The position numbers and the translations under genes are program-made. Shown here in pieces: positions 1 through 5,421 of a stretch of 6,058 nucleotides of DNA. This stretch comes from Bacillota bacterium (GTDB lineage Bacteria; Bacillota; Clostridia; Acetivibrionales; DTU013), in contig JAEZMC010000121.1 in NCBI GenBank assembly GCA_023435805.1, forward strand, positions 1 through 6,058, in the 5' to 3' direction. Positions within the stretch are counted from its first letter, which is position 1, and every line of letters begins with the position of its first letter. The notes under the pieces were generated by a model. The model saw only the letters and a program-made list of their open reading frames with translations, was not told the origin of the DNA and did no database searches.

Positions 1-522
1 GACCATGTGACTACGGCTGTTAAAGCTGTTTCATATCTGATAGAAAAAGGCCATAGGCGGATCGCGTTTATCGGCGGTTCGGGATTCGGACTGTCTCTGG
101 ATGAATCAAGACGTTTCAGAGGGTATCGCAGCTGCCTGGAAAAGGCGGGCATCCCTCTGGATGAAAGACTGGTTAAAAACTGCCAATGGTCGCAGGAGCT
201 TTCAAAGGAATGCACAAGAGAGCTTCTCTCTCTGCCCGAACGGCCCACGGCCATATTTGCTGCCAGCGATCTTACAGCCATCGCTGCATTGAGCGTCATA
301 TACGATTTTGGCCTCAAGGTACCATCCGATATCGCCATAATAGGTGTCAACAACATTGACATAACATCTTATACCAGTCCGCCGCTCACCACCGTTGACG
401 TACACACCAGGGAAATGGGAGCCATTGCCGCCGACCTGCTGCTGGCAAGACTGAATGGGGATACTTCCATTCCCAAAACCATTTTGCTTCCCAGTACGTT
501 AGTCGAACGCGGATCTGTATAA
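1..522 (+). CDS. LacI/GalR-family transcriptional regulator, C-terminal part (5' end outside window)
   Basis: This is the effector-binding part of a LacI/GalR-type repressor; 173 residues are visible and the reading frame is open to the left edge. Family landmarks appear in the expected order: YLIEKGHRRIAFIGG near the start, the RxRGYxxxL helix, PTAIFAASDLTAIAAL, then GLKVPSDIAIIGVNNID, SPPLTTVD and the closing LVERGSV (the usual LVxRxS end). These belong to the periplasmic-binding-protein-like sugar domain. The N-terminal helix-turn-helix lies before the window, so the GTG at position 7 is an internal codon and not a start. It ends 13 nt before the kinase gene, so regulator and kinase are probably co-transcribed, which is common for local sugar regulators. 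The ligand is unknown; a sugar or sugar phosphate handled by the two downstream enzymes is the natural inference. Confidence 0.93.
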   Translation, partial: DHVTTAVKAVSYLIEKGHRRIAFIGGSGFGLSLDESRRFRGYRSCLEKAGIPLDERLVKNCQWSQELSKECTRELLSLPERPTAIFAASDLTAIAALSVIYDFGLKVPSDIAIIGVNNIDITSYTSPPLTTVDVHTREMGAIAADLLLARLNGDTSIPKTILLPSTLVERGSV

Positions 523-535
523 CAGGGAGGACGCT

Positions 536-1636
536 ATGAACCGATTGTTGCCGGTAAGCGGCGACTATTACAGGTATACGAGATTTATCGGAACCGGGGG
601 TGTGGGTTCGGGCATTGTTTTTAATCTGGACGGTAACCACACGATCGGGCGCAATGAAAGCCGAAGCGGCAAATTGATGCCGTTCCGCGACTACTGCAAG
701 CTGCATATTATTATGCACTATCCCTCTGTCTTGCTGGGCAGGGGCAGGAACGGTTTTTTTTCCTATCCGATAGGGAATGTGGGCTGTGACGAAACCGGAG
801 CAGCCTTGCTGCGGGAAATGGAAGAAGCCGGTATGGATCTCACCTGCGTTTCCCGGCTGCAAGAGAGCCCCACGCTGTACAGCGTATGCTTCCAATACCC
901 CGATAAAAGCGGGGGAAACATCACCACCAGCAACAGTGCGTGTCATATGCTGCGCCCGGCGGATATCGACAGGTTTATGGAAGCCTTGCCCGCCGGTGAA
1001 ACTGAGATCGTGCTCGCTGCACCCGAGGTACCCCTCGATTCGAGGATACGGCTTCTGGAGCATGGACGCAATAGAGGCAGCTTCAATATCGGAGCGTTTT
1101 TAAGCTTCGAGGTGGCTGCACTCATGTCTGAAAATATCGTCCCGCTTTTGGACCTTCTTGCGGTGAATATTGACGAGGCTCAGGCAATAGCAGGAATAAC
1201 GGAGGAAAATGCCTCACCGAAGGAAATAGTGGAAAAATGCAGCAAGCTGCTTTCTGGAATAAATCCTGATATCATGCTGATCATAACCTGCGGAGCGCAG
1301 GGAAGTTATTCCTTTTATAAAGATGAAATTGAACATGTGCCGGTCCTTCCGATGGATGTCGTTTCCACGGCCGGAGCCGGAGATGCTTTCCTTGGCGGGA
1401 CCATTAGCGGCTTATGCTGCGGGTTGCCCTTCATCAAAGGCAGAAGTGACGTCGTTTTTGCTGAAACACCGCTTTCCAGTGCAGTGGAGCTTGGAACGCT
1501 GATATCCAATCTGAAGGTTACCTCGCCGGATACGATTTATCATGCTCTGGATACGGAGCTTCTGCGAAATTTCTGTATCGGCAGAGAATTCCGCCTTTCC
1601 GGCGGATTTGCACAAATGCTCGGTCTCAACAGCTAA
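536..1636 (+). CDS. PfkB/ribokinase-family carbohydrate kinase, substrate unknown
   Basis: A cytoplasmic ATP-dependent kinase of the PfkB family (366 residues), expected to phosphorylate a hydroxyl of a sugar, sugar phosphate or nucleoside. The ATG follows GGGAGG (525-530) at 5 nt. Visible motifs are a glycine-rich opening IGTGGVGSGIVF (residues 18-29), the core segment YPIGNVGCDETG (77-88) followed by LLREMEEAGMD, NIDEAQAIAG (211-220), TCGAQGSYSF (251-260) and the second PfkB signature STAGAGDAFLGG (277-288). GAGD forms the anion hole, with Asp283 as the expected catalytic base. It is longer than ribokinase (about 310) because of an unusual segment at residues 31-70 containing GRNESRSG and RDYCKLH, which replaces the familiar sugar-contact region. 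It sits between a LacI-type regulator and an isomerase-like gene, which supports a catabolic role. The family call is secure; calling it a fructokinase, ribokinase or phosphofructokinase would be a guess. Confidence 0.9.
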   Translation: MNRLLPVSGDYYRYTRFIGTGGVGSGIVFNLDGNHTIGRNESRSGKLMPFRDYCKLHIIMHYPSVLLGRGRNGFFSYPIGNVGCDETGAALLREMEEAGMDLTCVSRLQESPTLYSVCFQYPDKSGGNITTSNSACHMLRPADIDRFMEALPAGETEIVLAAPEVPLDSRIRLLEHGRNRGSFNIGAFLSFEVAALMSENIVPLLDLLAVNIDEAQAIAGITEENASPKEIVEKCSKLLSGINPDIMLIITCGAQGSYSFYKDEIEHVPVLPMDVVSTAGAGDAFLGGTISGLCCGLPFIKGRSDVVFAETPLSSAVELGTLISNLKVTSPDTIYHALDTELLRNFCIGREFRLSGGFAQMLGLNS

Positions 1637-1668
1637 ATATGCCGGAATCCTTGTAAATTGCTGCGGTC

Positions 1669-1685
1669 ATACCTTTTGAAGGTAT
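1669..1685. repeat. Perfect inverted repeat between kinase and isomerase genes (possible operator or small hairpin)
   Basis: ATACCTT (1669-1675) and AAGGTAT (1679-1685) are exact reverse complements separated by TTG. The site lies in the 93-nt gap between the kinase and the isomerase-like gene, 45 nt before the chosen start. No T-run follows, so it is not an intrinsic terminator. It could be a protein-binding site or an RNA hairpin that sets relative expression of the two genes. It lacks the central CG typical of many LacI-family operators. A palindrome of this size can also arise by chance. Confidence 0.4.
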
Positions 1686-1713
1686 TGAAGATAAATGCAG
1701 AAAAAATGCAGGT

Positions 1714-1720
1714 AAAGGAG
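1714..1720 (+). promoter_or_regulatory. Ribosome binding site fixing the isomerase start
   Basis: AAAGGAG sits 9 nt before the ATG at 1730. The frame is open further upstream to a TTG at 1658, but that start has no comparable Shine-Dalgarno site. The 24 extra residues also look unlike the family's N-terminus, which here begins with a short segment leading into the beta strand TAGFIVYG. Confidence 0.8.
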
Positions 1721-1729
1721 AGTGGTGGC

Positions 1730-3112
1730 ATGTTTACACCAACAGCCGGTTTTATAGTATACGGAGTCCATAAGGACGGATTGAAGGATCCGATGGGCAG
1801 CCCGTTTATTGATGATGCAATTATTGAAAGCTCCAAAGCTGCACTCAGGAAGCAGGGAATCCGCCTTGTAGAGTACCCTGTGATCGTTGCAACTAAAGAT
1901 GAAGCGAAAGCAGCGTTTAAAGAGATGAAGAAGGACGACAGCATTGATTGCGTTATTCTCTTCTCCGGAACATGGGTATGGGCTTCTCATATGATAGCCG
2001 CTGTCCGCGATTTTTCCATGACAGGAAAGGGTATTTTGATATGGACGCACCCAGGTTCGCAGGGCTGGCGCCCGGTAGGCGGACTGGTCATGCATGGTGC
2101 GCTTCTGGAGGTCGGCATCAAGCATAAATTTGTTTATGGCGCTGCAGATGATCCGGCTGAAATGGAACAGGTGACAAGCTACTGCAAAGCCTCGCATATG
2201 AAGAACCGATTGAATATGTCCACCATCGGGGCGTTTGGTGGAAGGGGTATGGGGCAGACTTGCGGTGTGGCCGACCCGTCACAGTGGATGAGAATGTTCG
2301 GTATTGATATTGATTCCCAGGACACGACTGAAATTATCAGGAGAGCCGGAAAAGTCTCCGCGGATCAGCTAAACGCACTGGAACAGAGGCTACAGGGTCT
2401 ATTCGGGCAGGCTCCCCAAAGAACGCCGGAAAATGAACGCTCCATGAGGCTTTATATTGCCCTGAAGGGAATTGTGGAAGAGAAGGGTTATGATTTTTAT
2501 ACAATACAATCCTTCCCGGGCCTGGGAGATGATTATGCGGCTACCTGTTTCGCCCAGAGCATGATGCTTGAGGACGGGTATCCCGTGTCTACCCTCGGGG
2601 ATTTTAATACGGCATTGACCGTACTGCTTTTGACCTGGCTGAGCAAGGAACGTGTGTATTACGGAGATTTGCAGCATATAGACAAGGCCAAAAAAGAAAT
2701 AAAAATTATCGGCGATGGAGCCATCCCGCCGTCATTGGCTGGCAAAGCCGGACCTGCCGGGTTTGCAGAGCATGGGATACCTACGGAAGGCAGCGCGGGC
2801 GGGCTTTCGGTACAACTGGTCTGCAAGCCGGGTGAAGGTGTTCTTGCGAGGATTGGAAGAGTGAATGGCGAGTTCAGAATGGTAATCACACGTTGTACTG
2901 TCTTTGAACCTTCCGCCGACGAAATAGAAGCGCGCCGGAGCGAATGCGGCATACCTTTCTGGCCTCACGGCTTTGTAACAGCGCATTGTGATATGGATAA
3001 GCTGCTGGAGCACTGGACCAATGAGTATGCCTGTCTGGGCTACGGTGCGGAGCTATACCAGGTGCTGATCGATTTCTGCGAGCTTACCGGTATAAAGGCA
3101 ATTCTTCCATAA
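1730..3112 (+). CDS. L-fucose isomerase-like protein (FucI/AraA fold)
   Basis: A 460-residue protein of the L-fucose/L-arabinose isomerase superfamily, whose members interconvert aldoses and ketoses with a divalent metal in the cytoplasm. The N-terminal half shows alternating strand/helix segments: DCVILFSGTWVWASHM (residues 73-88), ILIWTHPGSQGW (102-113), then IGAFGGRGMGQTCGVADPSQW (166-186) with FGIDIDSQD, the family's usual 'G-x-x-G-r-G...D...fGid-d' block. The C-terminal half has a cysteine followed by SMMLEDGYP, TLGDFNTALTVLLL (288-301) and YYGDL (310-314). Compared from memory with E. coli FucI, Asp313 matches metal ligand Asp361, but the position of Glu337 is Leu289. His419 and His428 lie near the C-terminus, but none falls clearly on the usual catalytic His. 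It is shorter than FucI (about 590). It follows the kinase by 93 nt and precedes a terminator. The fold call is good; isomerase activity and substrate are unproven. Confidence 0.82.
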   Translation: MFTPTAGFIVYGVHKDGLKDPMGSPFIDDAIIESSKAALRKQGIRLVEYPVIVATKDEAKAAFKEMKKDDSIDCVILFSGTWVWASHMIAAVRDFSMTGKGILIWTHPGSQGWRPVGGLVMHGALLEVGIKHKFVYGAADDPAEMEQVTSYCKASHMKNRLNMSTIGAFGGRGMGQTCGVADPSQWMRMFGIDIDSQDTTEIIRRAGKVSADQLNALEQRLQGLFGQAPQRTPENERSMRLYIALKGIVEEKGYDFYTIQSFPGLGDDYAATCFAQSMMLEDGYPVSTLGDFNTALTVLLLTWLSKERVYYGDLQHIDKAKKEIKIIGDGAIPPSLAGKAGPAGFAEHGIPTEGSAGGLSVQLVCKPGEGVLARIGRVNGEFRMVITRCTVFEPSADEIEARRSECGIPFWPHGFVTAHCDMDKLLEHWTNEYACLGYGAELYQVLIDFCELTGIKAILP

Positions 3113-3149
3113 ACACAGAAATAATTGCATACCAGCTGAACAATTGACT

Positions 3150-3189
3150 AACCGGCAGATTACCTGTATTCAGGCTATCTGCCGGTTTT
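3150..3189 (+). terminator. Probable intrinsic terminator of the regulator-kinase-isomerase unit
   Basis: An 11-bp perfect stem (AACCGGCAGAT at 3150-3160 with ATCTGCCGGTT at 3177-3187) encloses a second short stem, CCTG/CAGG (3163-3166 with 3171-3174), and is followed at once by a short T-run (TTTT, 3186-3189). It lies 37 nt after the isomerase-like stop codon. The short T-run makes it weaker than the terminator after the aldolase gene, so some read-through is possible. Confidence 0.75.
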
Positions 3190-3190
3190 G

Positions 3191-3210
3191 AAGATGCCGG
3201 AAGATGCGGC
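3191..3210. repeat. Imperfect tandem 10-mer upstream of the aldolase promoter
   Basis: AAGATGCCGG is followed directly by AAGATGCGGC, which differs at two of ten positions. It lies between the terminator and the candidate aldolase promoter. It could be half of a regulator-binding region or a chance duplication; no further copies are seen nearby. Confidence 0.25.
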
Positions 3211-3227
3211 CGATGGGAAATTAAACC

Positions 3228-3261
3228 TTGATTTTAAGTTCAAATCTGATAAAATTATAAT
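3228..3261 (+). promoter_or_regulatory. Candidate sigma-A promoter for the aldolase gene
   Basis: TTGATT (3228-3233) and TAAAAT (3250-3255) are spaced by 16 nt and match the vegetative consensus at four and five of six positions. A perfect TATAAT overlaps downstream (3256-3261), but its -35 at 17 nt is poor (TTTAAG). The region is clearly more AT-rich than the flanking genes. Either -10 would give an untranslated leader of roughly 65-75 nt before the ATG at 3336. No riboswitch-like fold was recognised in the leader. Confidence 0.55.
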
Positions 3262-3335
3262 GATAAATTTGTAACAATACATAATCTATCGAGGTTTAGC
3301 AATATTAAATACTATAAAATAAAGGAGTTGTTATT

Positions 3336-4265
3336 ATGGCATTGGTTACATCAACCGAAATGTTTAAAAAAGCTTACGAGGGCGGCTATGCTATCGGCGC
3401 TTTCAATGTAAACAACATGGATATCGTGCAGGGTATCACCGAAGCTGCCAAGGAAGTTCAAGCTCCGCTCATATTGCAGGTATCCTCAGGTGCAAGGAAA
3501 TATGCAAACCACACTTACCTGATGAAACTGGTCGAAGCTGCTGTAATTGAAACAGGCCTTCCGATCTGTCTGCATCTTGATCACGGCGACACCTTCGAGC
3601 TTTGCAAATCCTGTATAGACGGCGGGTTTACCTCCGTCATGATCGATGGATCCCACCATTCCTTCGAGGAGAACATCAAGCTGACCAAACAGGTGGTTGA
3701 GTACGCACACGCACACGGTGTAGTGGTTGAAGGCGAACTCGGCAGGCTGGCAGGTATTGAGGATGCAGTCAATGTTTCCGATGCCGACGCTGCCTTTACA
3801 AGACCTGACGAGGTTGAAGAATTTGTCAGCAGGACAGGCGTTGATTCACTGGCAATCGCTATCGGAACCAGCCACGGTGCCTTCAAATTCAAGGGCGAGG
3901 CCAAGCTCAGATTCGACATCCTTGATGAAGTTTCAAGAAGACTGCCGGGCTTCCCGATCGTTCTCCACGGTGCTTCCTCCGTTATCCCCGAACTGGTTGA
4001 CAAGATCAACACATACGGCGGAAACATGCCGGGTGCCAAGGGCGTACCGGAAGATATGCTGAGACAGGCTGCCAGATCCGCTGTCTGCAAGATCAACATC
4101 GATTCCGACCTGAGGCTTGCCATGACTGCAACGATAAGAGAATATTTTGCACAGCACCCCGAGCACTTTGACCCCAGGCAGTACCTCTCACCTGCAAGGG
4201 CTGCCATCAAGGCACTTGTCAAGAACAAGATCGTCAACGTTCTGGGCTGCGACGGCAAGGCATAA
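3336..4265 (+). CDS. fba: Class II fructose-bisphosphate aldolase
   Basis: A zinc-dependent aldolase (309 residues) that cleaves fructose 1,6-bisphosphate to dihydroxyacetone phosphate and glyceraldehyde 3-phosphate in glycolysis, and runs the reverse step in gluconeogenesis. The ATG follows AAAGGAG (3321-3327) at 8 nt. The active-site set is complete: CLHLDHGDT with Asp82 as catalytic acid/base and His83 as zinc ligand, VEGELG (Glu134), GTSHGAFKFKG (His180), VLHGAS (His211) and KINIDSDLR (Asn254, Asp256). It is about 25 residues longer than the 285-residue B. subtilis type, with an added stretch around 226-245 (GGNMPGAKGVPED) as in clostridial enzymes. Codons are strongly biased to GAC, AAG, ATC and GGC compared with the upstream genes, which suggests high expression. 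It has its own promoter region and terminator, so it is probably monocistronic. A tagatose-bisphosphate or other ketose-bisphosphate aldolase is possible but less likely. Confidence 0.93.
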   Translation: MALVTSTEMFKKAYEGGYAIGAFNVNNMDIVQGITEAAKEVQAPLILQVSSGARKYANHTYLMKLVEAAVIETGLPICLHLDHGDTFELCKSCIDGGFTSVMIDGSHHSFEENIKLTKQVVEYAHAHGVVVEGELGRLAGIEDAVNVSDADAAFTRPDEVEEFVSRTGVDSLAIAIGTSHGAFKFKGEAKLRFDILDEVSRRLPGFPIVLHGASSVIPELVDKINTYGGNMPGAKGVPEDMLRQAARSAVCKINIDSDLRLAMTATIREYFAQHPEHFDPRQYLSPARAAIKALVKNKIVNVLGCDGKA

Positions 4266-4299
4266 GCAAAACCTAAAAACCGGATATAAGAACCATTTG

Positions 4300-4328
4300 A
4301 AGGCTCCTGTACACACAGGGGCCTTTTT
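4300..4328 (+). terminator. Strong intrinsic terminator after the aldolase gene
   Basis: AAGGCTCCTGT (4300-4310) pairs with ACAGGGGCCTT (4315-4325) across an ACAC loop. This gives an 11-bp stem with one T-G wobble, followed by TTTTT (4324-4328). It lies 34 nt after the aldolase stop codon and separates that gene from the activase-related pair. Confidence 0.92.
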
Positions 4329-4393
4329 GCATGAAACCGGTCCGATCTGTCAATACTAGGTGGGGTCGATAAGGTTTTGAAGGCTTTTTATAC

Positions 4394-4399
4394 GGGGTG
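4394..4399 (+). promoter_or_regulatory. Weak ribosome binding site supporting a TTG start
   Basis: GGGGTG lies 8 nt before TTG 4408. The reading frame is closed upstream by a TGA at 4378-4380, and between that stop and 4408 there is no ATG or GTG in frame. TTG 4408 also places the conserved KIGIPRS segment four residues from the start, as in relatives. Initiation here is probably modest, given the poor Shine-Dalgarno match and non-ATG start. Confidence 0.55.
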
Positions 4400-4407
4400 C
4401 AGTCCTG

Positions 4408-5421
4408 TTGGGAACGAAGATCGGCATACCGAGAAGCTTGTTTTATTACAAATTCATACCGTTATGGGAAACGTTCTTTACAGAATTGGGCATGGACATC
4501 GTTGTTTCAGATCCTACCAGCAAGCGCATTCTCGACGGCGGTGTAAAGGCCTGCGTCGATGAAGCCTGCCTTCCCGTCAAGCTATTTCATGGGCACGTCC
4601 TCAATTTGGCGCATCGTGCGGACTATATTTTCATACCCAGGTTTACCAGTATTTCAAAAAGGGAGTATGTCTGCCCGGAATTCGGCGGTCTGCCGGATAT
4701 GGTCAGGCACACGTTGAAAGGTTTGCCTCCGCTTATCGATACGGAAGTCAACCTGCGGAACTCAGTAAACGGTTTGATTAAGGCGGCAACGGAAACAGCG
4801 GCTCTACTGGGTAGGGGAAGCCACTCCGCCAAAAGAGCACTGAAGTTGGCGCTGGAAAATTACAGGGATTTCAAATACCAGGCGCAATGCGGCACGCTGC
4901 CGTTCGTCCCGGCTGCCGAAATCGGCGGAGGAAACAGCTCCAGCCGGGCTGCAGTGACGGGTGTGGCTCCGGCACGGCTTAAGGTCGCCGTTATAGGGCA
5001 TCCTTACAATATCTATGACAAATATATCAGTATGGATCTGCTGGGAAAATTGAAGAGGTACGGTGTCGAGGCGATCACCATAGAGATGGCCGATGATACG
5101 GAAATAGACCGGATAGCTTCAACGCTTCCAAAACCCATGTTCTGGAACTACGGCAGGAAAGCGTATGGCGCGGCGCTCTGTCTTGCGGACTCGGGTAAAG
5201 CCGAAGGGATCATTTTTATCAACAGCTTCGGCTGCGGTATTGATTCCTTTGTTATTGAACTCACGGAGCGCAGACTCAGAAGAGGATCCGACATACCGTT
5301 GATTACTATTACATTGGATGAGCATTCGGGTGAAGCCGGCTTTAATACAAGGCTTGAAGCGTTTATCGATATGCTCCGCTGGAGAAGGGCGAATGAAAAT
5401 CACATTTCCGCATCTGGGTAA
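4408..5421 (+). CDS. Acyl-CoA dehydratase activase-related protein (DUF2229/HgdB-like), complete
   Basis: A 337-residue protein of the 2-hydroxyacyl-CoA dehydratase/activase superfamily. Proteins of this kind bind iron-sulfur clusters through cysteines and occur in anaerobes; the exact reaction of the stand-alone forms is not established. The N-terminus KIGIPRSLFYYKFIPLW (residues 4-20) and CVDEACLPVK (Cys49, Cys54) are typical of DUF2229, with Cys89 in YVCPEFGG. A Gly/Ser/Ala-rich linker (about 170-190) leads to a second domain beginning LKVAVIGHPYNIYD, with NSFGCGID (Cys276) and the signature DEHSGEAGFNTRLEAF (305-320). Cys54, Cys89 and Cys276 are the best cluster-ligand candidates. The start is TTG, since no ATG or GTG lies in frame between the upstream stop and 4408. 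Its 3' end overlaps the next gene by 29 nt, so the two are translated from one message. It has no signal peptide or membrane segment and is presumably cytoplasmic. Confidence 0.85.
   Translation: MGTKIGIPRSLFYYKFIPLWETFFTELGMDIVVSDPTSKRILDGGVKACVDEACLPVKLFHGHVLNLAHRADYIFIPRFTSISKREYVCPEFGGLPDMVRHTLKGLPPLIDTEVNLRNSVNGLIKAATETAALLGRGSHSAKRALKLALENYRDFKYQAQCGTLPFVPAAEIGGGNSSSRAAVTGVAPARLKVAVIGHPYNIYDKYISMDLLGKLKRYGVEAITIEMADDTEIDRIASTLPKPMFWNYGRKAYGAALCLADSGKAEGIIFINSFGCGIDSFVIELTERRLRRGSDIPLITITLDEHSGEAGFNTRLEAFIDMLRWRRANENHISASG

Noticed and set aside
386..1063. 225-codon open frame on the minus strand across the repressor end and kinase gene
   Set aside because: It lies antisense to two well-supported genes, has no recognisable motifs, and its residue composition is that of a shadow frame.
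1658..1729. TTG start extending the isomerase-like protein by 24 residues
   Set aside because: AAAGGAG is placed correctly for ATG 1730, and the extension crosses the inverted repeat and does not resemble the family.
3581..4258. 225-codon minus-strand open frame inside the aldolase gene
   Set aside because: It is fully antisense to fba; the strong third-position bias of fba removes stops on the other strand. The product is Ser/Leu-rich with no family features.
536..4265. Reading kinase, isomerase and class II aldolase as a sulfosugar-degradation pathway
   Set aside because: The enzyme classes would fit, but no sulfonate transporter, sulfosugar-specific gene or binding residue is visible, and the aldolase looks like the glycolytic one.
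4327..4357. Possible promoter (TTGCAT and AATACT) after the aldolase terminator
   Set aside because: The spacing is about 19 nt and the -10 is a weak match. A promoter is expected between 4329 and 4407, but none can be chosen with confidence.
4377..4562. Small 61-codon open frame beginning before the first activase-related gene
   Set aside because: It overlaps the well-supported gene in another frame, and its residues are a frame-shifted reading of that gene.
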